Below are positions 1 through 7,843 of a stretch of 64,000 nucleotides of DNA, one piece after another. The notes beneath the pieces are model-generated. The model saw only the letters and a list, made by a program, of their open reading frames with translations. It was not told the origin of the DNA and did not search any database. The translations under genes were made by a program, and so were the position numbers. How positions within the stretch are numbered: position 1 is the stretch's first letter; every line of letters begins with the position of its first letter. The stretch comes from NORP233 sp050186825 (GTDB lineage Bacteria; Planctomycetota; J058), in the NCBI GenBank assembly GCA_050186825.1, contig JBFWYD010000009.1, forward strand, positions 124,001-188,000. The letters run 5' to 3'.

Positions 1-55
1 AAGGCACGAAGAACGCGAAGGTCGGGTCGTGCGTCGCCTCGGTCGAGGCAGGCGG
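1..55. repeat. Fragment of a dispersed repeat, copy also at 18962-19016
   Basis: The first 55 bases match 18962-19016 with three mismatches by eye. Both copies lead directly into a tandem array of GG[A/T]C[A/T]C hexamers. This is the same order as the right arm of the long inverted repeat at 18.5-19.1 kb, so the window appears to open inside another copy of that element. No coding function is suggested. Confidence 0.8.
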
Positions 56-287
56 ACTCGGACTCGGACTCGGACTCGGACTCGGTCTCGGTCTCGGTCT
101 CGGACACGGACACGGACACGGACACGGACACGGACACGGACACGGACACGGACACGGACACGGACACGGACACGGTCACGGTCACGGTCACGGTCACGGT
201 CACGGTCACGGTCACGGTCACGGTCACGGTCTCGGTCTCGGTCTCGGTCTAGGTCTCGGTCTCGGTCTCGGACACGGACACGGACTC
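54..287. repeat. 39-unit hexanucleotide tandem array in homogeneous blocks
   Basis: The array consists of 39 consecutive hexamers of form GG[A/T]C[A/T]C. They are arranged in blocks: 5 GGACTC, 3 GGTCTC, 12 GGACAC, 9 GGTCAC, 7 GGTCTC (one is GGTCTA), 2 GGACAC and 1 GGACTC. Only positions 3 and 5 vary, and variants are clustered, not mixed, which suggests slippage or unequal exchange spreading variants locally. The open frames through it (Arg-Thr/Arg-Ser or Gly-Leu dipeptide repeats) are by-products of the 6-base period. Confidence 0.95.
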
Positions 288-490
288 CAAGGCGCCTCCA
301 GGCCAGTCTCCGGGCGGCCTGCAGCGCCAGGGCTCAGCGACGCGCGTGGCGGAGCGTTCGCGGGGGGCCCGACCGGTTGGACCCCCCGCGCCGGTCCTCG
401 GCGCCTGGGCCAACTTCCGATAAGGTCCCTTATGTATCGCTCGGCGCGCCCCAAGTCCTGAAATCGCGTGGACCGAGCCAGGAGGTAGCC

Positions 491-889
491 GTGGCCCGCA
501 AGATCGACCACCTGGGCATCGCCGTCCGCGACCTCGAGGCCTCGGAGCGGCTGTTCGCGAGCCTGCTCGGGACGGGGAGCTCGGGTCGCGAGGTCGTCGA
601 GACCGAGGGCGTCGAGGTCTCGTTCTTCCAGGTGGGCGAGAGCCGGCTGGAGCTGCTCCGGCCCACGCGCCCCGAGAGCGCGATCCAGGCCGCCCTCGAC
701 CGCCGGGGCGAGGGCATCCACCACATGGCCCTGAGCGTCGACGACATCGACGCCGAGGTCGCCCGGCTCCGCGAGGCGGGCTTCCAGTTCGTCGGCGAGG
801 CGCCGCGGCCGGGGGCGGGGGGGCACCGGGTGGCCTTCATCCACCCCAAGAGCGCCGGGGGCATCCTCGTCGAGCTCAGCGGGCACTAG
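491..889 (+). CDS. mce: Methylmalonyl-CoA epimerase (VOC superfamily)
   Basis: This 132-residue VOC/glyoxalase-fold protein most likely interconverts (2R)- and (2S)-methylmalonyl-CoA, linking propionyl-CoA carboxylation to methylmalonyl-CoA mutase. It opens with KIDHLGIAVRDLEAS (metal-ligand-type His7), has a second His in EGIHHMALSVDD (about residue 78) and ends with ILVELSGH (Glu129), the ligand layout of the family. Length is normal. The GTG at 491 was chosen because GGAGGT sits just upstream and homology begins there; the same frame is open back to the hexamer array, but that part is repeat-derived. No mutase or carboxylase gene lies nearby. A different VOC activity is possible but less likely. 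Confidence 0.85.
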   Translation: MARKIDHLGIAVRDLEASERLFASLLGTGSSGREVVETEGVEVSFFQVGESRLELLRPTRPESAIQAALDRRGEGIHHMALSVDDIDAEVARLREAGFQFVGEAPRPGAGGHRVAFIHPKSAGGILVELSGH

Positions 890-976
890 AGCGGGTCGGC
901 CTGCGGCGAGGCCCTCCCCTGCCCTGGCGAGCCCAGGCGGCGAGCCCCAGCCCAGGCGGCGAGGCAGGCCCCAGGC

Positions 977-3727
977 CTAGCGCGCCAGGTCCTCCGCCCG
1001 GCGGACCGCGCGCTGATTCCGCGAGAGGAGCGCGGAGCGCTCCGTCTCGGCGCGCTGCTCGAAGCGGCGCAGGATCTGGTCGTGCTTGGCCTTGACCTCC
1101 TTGCGCCAGCCCTTGGCATCCACGGTCCGAGCCGCGAGCCCGGTCATGTTGCTCAGCTCCTGATAGACCTCGTTGCGGTAGGGTCCGTCAGGGGTCGCGC
1201 CGATCAACTCGATCAGGGCGTCCAGGGCCTGCTCGGAGGGATGGCCTGCCAGGCAGCGCAGGGCCGTGCGGTCCCCGTCGCGCGCCTGCGCCTTGAGCGC
1301 GGCCAGGAAGGGCGCGCTGCAGGCGTGGCGGGCGGGCTTCTCGGGCGGGGGGTAGCGCCCGCACACGTGCTCGCCCACGGCCAGCTCGAACAGGAGCTTG
1401 CGGGCCCGGACGCCCTTCTCGTCCTTCAGTCGCTTGGCGAGGGCGCGCGCGGCGTCGCGGCGGTAGGCGTCGGTGCGCTGGCCCAGGCCGCGCAGGAGCC
1501 CCTGGAGGGCCTGGGTGCGCACCTCTTCGTCGTCGTCCTCGGCGGCCTCCAGCAGGGTCCGCATGGCCCCCTCGTAGGGGCGCTTCTCGAGGATGTCGAC
1601 CAGGCGGACGCGCACCGCAGGGTCGGTCACCTTGCGCCACAGCTTCCGCACCAGGCCGTCGAGGGTCTGGTCGCGCAGGCGGGTCGCGCTCGCGAGCTCG
1701 CTCAGGAGCGCGCCGCGATCTCCTTCGTCCGCCAGGCCCGCCACGAGCTGCTCGAGGGTGCCTGGCGGCTGCTGCTGCGCCAGCGGCGGGACGCCGACCC
1801 GGGCCAGGAGCTCCCGGGCGGTCCCCTGCGCGGGCTCCTGGGGGGCGCGGCGCAGGAAGGCCAGCACCCAGGCGGTCAGGGCCGCGGTCGGCGAGTCCCG
1901 CTCCTCCACGAAGGGGCGCAGGGCGTCGGCCTGGAGGCTGGCGTCGCCCTCGCTCTCCACGCGGGCCAGGTAGGTCTCGAGGGGCAGCACGTGGTCCTGC
2001 ACGAAGCGCATGGCCACGCGCAGGGCCGCGGCCCGGACCTGGGGGTCGAGGTTCTTGAGGGCGCCCTCCAGGGGCTCGAGGCCGTCCTTCTTGGCCGAGT
2101 AGAAGCTGGCGGCCGCCTCCCGTCCCAGCTCCTTGTGCCCCAGGAAGCGGGCCACGTGGATCAGGGCCGCCGCCGGCAAGGGCAGCACGGCGTCGTCGCC
2201 CTGCGCGCCCTGGCGCTCGCGCAGCTTGGCGGCCGCGCGCAGGACCGCCTCCGCGCCCGCCGCGCTGGCCAGGGCCTCCCTGCCGATCAGGCGCTGGGCG
2301 GCCTCACGCACGGCGTCCTGGCTGGCCTCGACCACCCACACCATGTCCGCGAGCCAGGGCTCCCCCAGGTCGCGGAACACGTGCGCCGCGGCGAAGCGCA
2401 GCACTGGGTCGGCGTCCTTGGCCATCTTCTGGGCCAGGGTCCGGCGCTGCCCCTTGCTCAGCTCCGCGCGGGCCACCATCCGCGCCGCGCGGCGCCGGAC
2501 CGCGCCGTCCTTGGCGTCGAGGAGCAGGGGCAGGAAGTCCCGCGCGGGGACCCCCGTCCGCTCGCTGAAGACCACGTCCTCCACCTCGAGGCCGGCTTCG
2601 AGCACGGGGTCCCGGCGGTCGCACTCGTCCGCGAAGGCCACGAAGCGATCGATCTGGGCGTTGCCGCTGGGGCGAGGCGGGTCACTCCCCTCCCCGCTCG
2701 GCCCGGACCGCGACGGCGCGGGTTCCCCGGGCGTCTCCCCCTGGAGGTGCGCGAAGCGACCCCGCGTCGTCCCCGCGGCCAGCGCCTCCTCGCTGGGGAA
2801 GCGCTCGATCGTCCCGTCGAAGCGCAGCGCCCGGAACACGGGCTCTCCCTCGGGCTCCGCGTGCGCCAGGGGGTCCCACAGGAGCAGGTAGTCGGGGCTG
2901 ACCCCCTGGGTCAGCTGCTCCTGCTCGCGGCAGCGATAGCTCGAGAGGGAGTCGCTGAGCGGGCAGCGCAGGTCCTCACCGGAGAAGCTCGGGTCGTGCT
3001 CGGCCAGGCCCTCCAGGGCGCGGCGCAGGTGCCCCTCCTGGGCCGCCGGGAAGCTGCCCCGGTCGGCGAGCTGCTGCTGGAGCACGCGGCCGAGGAGCTC
3101 CAGCCGGTTGGTGCAGCGCACCGAGAGGTGCTCCGCGTGGGCGTGACGCCGGCGATCGAGGAGCGCCAGCCCCATCACCACCACCGCGACCCACAGGCCG
3201 AAGCCGGCCAGCGCCTTCCAGCGGGCCCGGCCCAGGCGCGCCACGACGCCGCGCGCCAGCTCCCCCGTCGGGACCGCGGCGCTGCGCAGCAGCACGTAGG
3301 GCCCCAGCACCAGCCCCGCCGGGGTCAGCGCCAGGTTCCCCTGCGCGTCCAGCGCCTGGACCAGGGAGGCGGCGTCGCGCAGGACCTGCAGCCGGGCGCT
3401 CTCCTCGGCCGCGTCGTGCGCGTCGGCCAACCGCTTCCCGGAGCGCCAGTCGAAGCCGCACCGGACGCACACCACCACCGTCGCGTCGTCCGTGAACCCG
3501 CAGCTGGGGCAGCGCCGCGTCGGGGCGGCCAGCGCCAGCTCCGGCGCGGGAGCCGGCTCCTCGTCGTCGACCATCCGGAAGGGGACGAGGACGCCGTCGT
3601 CCTCGCTGCCCAGGCCGGCGACCGGCACGCGAGAGACCGTCCCGCAGCGCTTGCACTGGAGCTTTCGGCCGGCGCGCTCATCCGGGACGCGGTAGGTCCG
3701 ACCGCAGGTGCATTGGACGTCGATCAC
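977..3727 (-). CDS. Zinc-ribbon, single-TM protein with long HEAT-like region
   Basis: This 916-residue protein has an N-terminal zinc ribbon (CTCG about residue 7 and CKRCG about residue 26) and a second ribbon near residues 75-92 (CPSCG, CVRCG). One membrane segment follows (about 178-196, GLWVAVVVMGLALL). The C-terminal ~600 residues are Ala/Leu/Arg-rich helices of HEAT-like character. A cytoplasmic zinc module tethered to a helical scaffold fits; no enzymatic motif is visible. N-terminal ribbons of this CxCG...CxxCG type are frequent in planctomycete proteins. Start is GTG at 3727 with a weak SD, divergent from the gene at 4040. A long open frame on the opposite strand is judged a shadow. 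Confidence 0.75.
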   Translation of the reverse strand: MIDVQCTCGRTYRVPDERAGRKLQCKRCGTVSRVPVAGLGSEDDGVLVPFRMVDDEEPAPAPELALAAPTRRCPSCGFTDDATVVVCVRCGFDWRSGKRLADAHDAAEESARLQVLRDAASLVQALDAQGNLALTPAGLVLGPYVLLRSAAVPTGELARGVVARLGRARWKALAGFGLWVAVVVMGLALLDRRRHAHAEHLSVRCTNRLELLGRVLQQQLADRGSFPAAQEGHLRRALEGLAEHDPSFSGEDLRCPLSDSLSSYRCREQEQLTQGVSPDYLLLWDPLAHAEPEGEPVFRALRFDGTIERFPSEEALAAGTTRGRFAHLQGETPGEPAPSRSGPSGEGSDPPRPSGNAQIDRFVAFADECDRRDPVLEAGLEVEDVVFSERTGVPARDFLPLLLDAKDGAVRRRAARMVARAELSKGQRRTLAQKMAKDADPVLRFAAAHVFRDLGEPWLADMVWVVEASQDAVREAAQRLIGREALASAAGAEAVLRAAAKLRERQGAQGDDAVLPLPAAALIHVARFLGHKELGREAAASFYSAKKDGLEPLEGALKNLDPQVRAAALRVAMRFVQDHVLPLETYLARVESEGDASLQADALRPFVEERDSPTAALTAWVLAFLRRAPQEPAQGTARELLARVGVPPLAQQQPPGTLEQLVAGLADEGDRGALLSELASATRLRDQTLDGLVRKLWRKVTDPAVRVRLVDILEKRPYEGAMRTLLEAAEDDDEEVRTQALQGLLRGLGQRTDAYRRDAARALAKRLKDEKGVRARKLLFELAVGEHVCGRYPPPEKPARHACSAPFLAALKAQARDGDRTALRCLAGHPSEQALDALIELIGATPDGPYRNEVYQELSNMTGLAARTVDAKGWRKEVKAKHDQILRRFEQRAETERSALLSRNQRAVRRAEDLAR

Positions 3728-3785
3728 GTCGGAGCGAAGCTAGTGCCCTCCCCTGCCGCGGTCAACGGCGCGCGGCCTGACCCAT

Positions 3786-3880
3786 GGCTGCATATACATA
3801 TATAGCGCATAGCCGGGGCTGTAATAGTATAGCCGGCAACGTCTCTGTATACATGGAGTGGGAGACGTATATGTTGCGCG
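3786..3880. promoter_or_regulatory. AT-rich divergent promoter island with dyad
   Basis: Between divergent genes lies a local AT-rich tract, exceptional in this GC-rich DNA, with TATA-like words (CATATACATATATAG, TAATAGTATAG, TGTATACA). An imperfect dyad spans 3836-3877: GCAAC/GTTGC outer arms and CGTCTC/GAGACG inner arms around a TGTATACA palindrome. No single -35/-10 pair with good spacing stands out within it. The tract may hold a regulator site or start points for the minus-strand gene at 3727. Confidence 0.45.
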
Positions 3881-3968
3881 TGTCGTGCCTGTGTGTCATC
3901 TCCGGCTGAGCTGCGCCTCGCGCCCACCCCCTGAAGAGCGGCCCCGCCGCGCGCACGGGGTAGCGCCC

Positions 3969-3997
3969 TTGTTGGCTCGTCGAGGGTGCCCTAAGCT
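3969..3997 (+). promoter_or_regulatory. Possible sigma-70-type promoter for the gene at 4040
   Basis: TTGTTG (3969-3974) is separated by 17 bp from TAAGCT (3992-3997), about 40 bp before the ATG at 4040. The spacing is right, but the -10 is a weak match. The assignment is by consensus only. Confidence 0.3.
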
Positions 3998-4039
3998 CTG
4001 CGCGCACCTGAGAGTGGTCTTCGCACGCCGGGAGTCGAG

Positions 4040-6589
4040 ATGCCCACTTCGCGTGGTCTGCGCGCTCGCGCGCTGGTCCCTGCCCTGCTCCTGGCGCTCC
4101 TGCTCGGGGTCGGCCGGCTGGCTGGCGCGCAGGAGGAGTCCCCCTTCTCCATCGAGGTCGGCGGGGTCACGGGCGCCGCCCTGCGGGTCAAGGCCCGGGC
4201 CTTCGCCACCATCCAGGTCTCGGTGCGCAACGACTCCGACCGCGACGTCCACGGTGTGCTGCGCGCCTACCGCGTCGACAGGCCGAACAGCGACACCCCC
4301 GCCCAGGGGCTGTTCTACGAGCAGGAGGTCGAGCTGCCCCGCAAGGGTAAGCGCACCGAGACCCTCTACTACTACGTCCAGGAGGGGGAGCCGCAGAACC
4401 GCCTGTGCGTCGCCTTCCAGCCCGACGAGGGCGTGGCCCCGCCCCTGGCCTACCCCCCGCTGGTCCGGAGCGACGCGCTCCAGGTGCTCGTGCTCGCCGG
4501 CAACAACGTGGCCGAGGTGGTCAAGCGGACCCTGCACGGCGCGCGGGTCGGCAGCCGCTTCCACGCGATCCTCTCCGAGGCGGCCATCGCCAACCTCGAC
4601 GCCCTCCCCGACCATCCCGCCGGCTACGAGTCCTTCGACGCGGTGGTCCTCGCCGAGGCGGACCTGCCGCCCGACCGGATCCCGCCGCTGCTCGACTGGG
4701 TGGCCGCGGGCGGCGACCTGTGGGTGGTCGCCTCCAGCGGCCGCTCGAAGGTCGCGCCCGCCATCGACGCGGTGCTGCCCGTCAAGCGCATCGCCTACAA
4801 GAAGCTCCGCATCGACACCATCCAGGCCCTGGCGCCGCGCTGGCCGCCCATGGCGCGCGGGACCGAGCCGGTCCTGGTGGAACAAGCCGAGCTCCGGCCG
4901 GGGGGCGACGTGCTGCTCGGCTCCCAGCAGGAGCCGCTGATCGCGCGCGGCCGCCACGGGGCGGGCTACGTGACCTACCTGGCCTTCCCCCTGGACGCGG
5001 GGCCGCTCGACAAGTGGTCCGGCATGCACGCGGTGGTGGGCGACCTGCTGCGCCTGCCCCGCGAGGACGGCGACGTGGACGACGGCGTCCCGCCGGACCC
5101 GCCCGTCGAGGAGGTGGTGCTGAACCTCTCCGAGGCCATCGAGAGCCTCGAGCCGCCCTCGACCTGGATCGTGGCCCCGCTGCTGATCCTCTACGTGGCC
5201 CTGGTCAGCCCGCTCAACTTCATGCTCCTCTCACGCATGAGGCGCCTGGCCCTGGCCCAGCTCACCGCGGGGCTGGTCGCGCTCCTGTTCGGCGCGGTCT
5301 TCTACGGGATCGGCGTGGTCTACAAGGGCTCGGAGTCGCTCATCACGCACATCGGGCTGATCGAGACCCCGGCCGAGCCCGGCCAGCCCGGCGGCGTGGA
5401 CGTGGTCACGGGCTTCTTCAGCACCGACCGCGGCCAGACCGACGCTGAGGGCCCCGAGGGCGCCCTGGTCGGCCCCCTCGCCTCGCGCAAGAGCACCAGC
5501 CGTGAGGCCCGGCTGCGGCGCAAGGACGGGCGGGTGCAGCTGGAGCGGGTCGCCCTGGACACCTGGGCCCTGCGCCGCTTCCGCAGCCGCCGCACCGAGC
5601 GGGTGGGCTACATCGAGGTCGACCTGACGCTGACCGCCGACGGCATCGCGGGGACCATCGCCAACCACACCGACCGCGACCTGCGCACGCCCGTGCTCCT
5701 GCTCGAGAACGGGATGCTGGACCTCAACGACATCCCCGCCAAGAAGACGGTCCAGGTCAACGCCGTCCCCACCCAGCGCAGCGAGCATCCCCAGATCCCG
5801 CACTTCGTCCGCACGATCAAGCGCGACGCCGGGGGGAGCTACACCTCCCACTACGGGATCGGGCTCCAGGGGATCTCGGTGACGGGCAACCCTTACGAGG
5901 GCAGCGACGAGCAGCGCCTGCTCGCGATCTGGGAGCGGCGCCTGCTCCGCGTGCCCCGCTCGCCCGGCGCGCTGCCCGCCCTGCTGGTCGCCATGAGCGA
6001 CGACGACCCCGGCGGGGTGCGCGTGTCGGGGGCGGCGAAGGTCGCGCTCCAGCGGAGCATGGTCGTCCACGAGACCCGGGTGAAGGTCGGCCCCGTCCCG
6101 CCGGGCCTGCGGCGCCTCCCCCCGCGCGTGTTCAGCTACACCACGGGGGACTCCGGCTCCTGGCTGCCCACGAGCGGCACCACGGGCACCCCGCCCATCC
6201 TCGAGCGCAGCCTGGCCTCCGAGTCGCCCAGCACGGTGGCCTGGCGCTGGCAGCTCCCCGTCTCCCTCGACGCTCCGCTCGCCGTCGACAAGCTCTCCTT
6301 CCGCTGGCGGACCAACCCCGAGCTGCGGGAGCTGGACAAGGACGCGGTCAAGCTGGAGTACTTCCGCTTCGACCAGGGGGCCTGGGTCAGCCTCGGCGAC
6401 CTGAGCAAGCTCGATTACTCGGACGGCGTGGCCCTCTGGCCGCACCGCAACACGCCCGAGCGGATGGAGATCCCCTACATGGTCCATCCCCAGAGCGGCA
6501 TGCTCTACCTGCGCCTCAGCAACTCCGGCTTCAAGCCGATCACCGTCAACTGGATCACCCTCGACGTCTCCTTCCCCAGCCCGCGTTGA
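4040..6589 (+). CDS. Large exported/membrane-anchored protein, GATase-like beta-sandwich type, unassigned
   Basis: This is an 849-residue protein. Residues 1-30 form a signal peptide (LVPALLLALLLGVGRLAGAQ). A long extracytoplasmic region follows, including a Rossmann-like stretch around residues 145-250 (LQVLVLAGNN, VVLAEADLPP, GDLWVVASSG). Two hydrophobic helices come near 375-425 (WIVAPLLILYVALV and GLVALLFGAVFYGIGVV), then a second beta-rich domain of about 400 residues. This resembles membrane proteins with a glutamine-amidotransferase-like lumenal fold that accompany MoxR/vWA clusters, but no such neighbours are present, so function is left open. The ATG at 4040 directly begins the signal peptide. 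Confidence 0.75.
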   Translation: MPTSRGLRARALVPALLLALLLGVGRLAGAQEESPFSIEVGGVTGAALRVKARAFATIQVSVRNDSDRDVHGVLRAYRVDRPNSDTPAQGLFYEQEVELPRKGKRTETLYYYVQEGEPQNRLCVAFQPDEGVAPPLAYPPLVRSDALQVLVLAGNNVAEVVKRTLHGARVGSRFHAILSEAAIANLDALPDHPAGYESFDAVVLAEADLPPDRIPPLLDWVAAGGDLWVVASSGRSKVAPAIDAVLPVKRIAYKKLRIDTIQALAPRWPPMARGTEPVLVEQAELRPGGDVLLGSQQEPLIARGRHGAGYVTYLAFPLDAGPLDKWSGMHAVVGDLLRLPREDGDVDDGVPPDPPVEEVVLNLSEAIESLEPPSTWIVAPLLILYVALVSPLNFMLLSRMRRLALAQLTAGLVALLFGAVFYGIGVVYKGSESLITHIGLIETPAEPGQPGGVDVVTGFFSTDRGQTDAEGPEGALVGPLASRKSTSREARLRRKDGRVQLERVALDTWALRRFRSRRTERVGYIEVDLTLTADGIAGTIANHTDRDLRTPVLLLENGMLDLNDIPAKKTVQVNAVPTQRSEHPQIPHFVRTIKRDAGGSYTSHYGIGLQGISVTGNPYEGSDEQRLLAIWERRLLRVPRSPGALPALLVAMSDDDPGGVRVSGAAKVALQRSMVVHETRVKVGPVPPGLRRLPPRVFSYTTGDSGSWLPTSGTTGTPPILERSLASESPSTVAWRWQLPVSLDAPLAVDKLSFRWRTNPELRELDKDAVKLEYFRFDQGAWVSLGDLSKLDYSDGVALWPHRNTPERMEIPYMVHPQSGMLYLRLSNSGFKPITVNWITLDVSFPSPR

Positions 6590-6670
6590 CCCCGGCCGGG
6601 GGCGGCGGGGGCGAGAGACGCTGGTCGGTGCGCCTTGCGCACGGCAGGGGCGGCTCCGAAGATCCCGCCC

Positions 6671-7387
6671 ATGGCATTCGACCTCGATGCGCTCCTCACC
6701 CTCGGGGAGCTGGACAAGCAACGCCTCCGCCTCCGCCAGCGCCTGGCGCGGGCCGCCGACCTCGCCGCCCCGCAGCAGGCCCGGGTCGACAAGGTCCGCC
6801 GCGAGCTCCAGGCCCTCGACGAGGAGGGCAAGGCCGGGCAGCGCGAGGTCAAGCGCCTCGAGCTCGAGGCCAAGGGCAAGGAGGCGGAGGTCGAGAAGAA
6901 CCAGATCTCGCTGAACCAGGTCAAGAACAACGACGAGTACCAGGCCCTGCTCCGGACCATCGAGGCCCGCAAGCAGGAGCTCGGCGAGCTCGAGACCCGG
7001 ATCCTCGAGGCCTACGACGCTCAGGAGGAGCGCGACGGCCGCGTGCGCGCCGGCAAGGAGCGGCTGGCCAGCCAGGAGCAGGAGCTCGCCGCGGCGCGCG
7101 GCCGCGTCGCCCAGGAGGAGGGCCTGGTCCAGGGCGAGCTGTCGGGGGTCGAGGCCAAGCGCGCCGAGGCGGCCGCCCGACTCGACCCCGCGCACCTCGA
7201 GCTCTACGAGCGCCTGCTCAAGAACCTGGGTGACTCGGCCATCGCCGAGGTGGTCGACCAGCACTGCCAGGGCTGCCTGATGAAGATCCGCCCCGAGCAG
7301 GTCAGCCTGATCCGCGGCCGCCAGACCATGGTGGTCTGCGCCGACTGCGGCCGGATCCTCTGGGGGACCTTCCCCGAGGGGAGCTGA
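6671..7387 (+). CDS. Coiled-coil protein with C-terminal C4 zinc ribbon (CT398/DUF164-like)
   Basis: This 238-residue protein has a long charged coiled coil (about residues 10-185, rich in E/K/R/Q with the segment KNQISLNQVKNNDEYQALL). It ends in a zinc ribbon with two Cys pairs (CQGC and CADC, about residues 200-225), the architecture of the CT398/HP0958-like family. In some bacteria these proteins act as adaptors, for example in flagellar assembly; none of those partners is visible here. The ATG at 6671 was preferred over an in-frame upstream start because family similarity starts at AFDLDALLTL. The stop codon touches the palindromic repeat element that follows. Confidence 0.8.
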   Translation: MAFDLDALLTLGELDKQRLRLRQRLARAADLAAPQQARVDKVRRELQALDEEGKAGQREVKRLELEAKGKEAEVEKNQISLNQVKNNDEYQALLRTIEARKQELGELETRILEAYDAQEERDGRVRAGKERLASQEQELAAARGRVAQEEGLVQGELSGVEAKRAEAAARLDPAHLELYERLLKNLGDSAIAEVVDQHCQGCLMKIRPEQVSLIRGRQTMVVCADCGRILWGTFPEGS

Positions 7388-7644
7388 CAGCGCCAACCGC
7401 TTGATGCGACGGGACTCGAGCCCGAGCCCGTGAGGCCGTTGCGAAACTCACGATCGACTGGGCTCGCCGAGAGCCAGAAACACGGAACAGCAACAGCAAT
7501 GGCAACTGGGAATGGGTCCCCGCTCGTCCATTCCCTGTTCCCGGTTGCTGTCGCTGTTCCGTGTTGCTCCTGAGGCGAGTGAGTGCCACGGGGACGGGTC
7601 GCTCGCTCCTCCGCAGGCTGCGTAGCCACTTTCGCAACGGCCTC
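7387..7644. repeat. Composite palindromic repeat element, copy 1
   Basis: This intergenic element has nested inverted repeats. Outer arms are a perfect 15-bp match (7432-7446 with 7630-7644, core GGCCGTTGCGAAA). Inner imperfect arms are 7479-7515 and 7528-7566, built on GGAACAGCAACAGCAA and its complement. It starts with ACAGCGCCAACCGC at 7387, exactly as the second copy does at 24844. The 456-bp gap between flanking genes holds no convincing gene; the remainder up to the rpoD terminator is GC-rich and unassigned. Confidence 0.85.
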
Positions 7645-7788
7645 CCGTTCGGGCACGCTTCGTCGGCTCGGGCACCGAGCGCTTCGCACTCGGATCACTC
7701 GGTGACCGCTGCGAGGCGGGCGGCCCGCTCCAGCCAGCCGCTCGCCCCCCCGCTCCCCTGCCCTGCCCCCGCGCCCTCCCAAAGCGCA

Positions 7789-7813
7789 GCCGCCCCGCGC
7801 GAGGCGGGGCGGC
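7789..7813 (-). terminator. Hairpin terminator after rpoD
   Basis: A perfect 10-bp stem (GCCGCCCCGC/GCGGGGCGGC) with a 5-nt loop sits 30 bp beyond the rpoD stop codon. On the minus strand it is followed by a short TGCGCTTT stretch. The U-run is poor, as is common in GC-rich genomes. Confidence 0.6.
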
Positions 7814-7843
7814 GAGCGGTCGCACGAGGCTCCGACCCCGAGC

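Noticed and set aside
54..287. Hexamer array as a CRISPR array or as an Arg-Thr repeat protein
   Set aside because: There are no spacers, the period is 6 bp, and there is no start signal; it is a simple tandem repeat.
1082..3805. 907-codon open frame on the plus strand opposite the zinc-ribbon/HEAT gene
   Set aside because: Its composition (His, Gln, Gly, Leu, Ala runs) is that of an antisense shadow in GC-rich DNA, while the minus-strand frame has zinc ribbons and a membrane helix.
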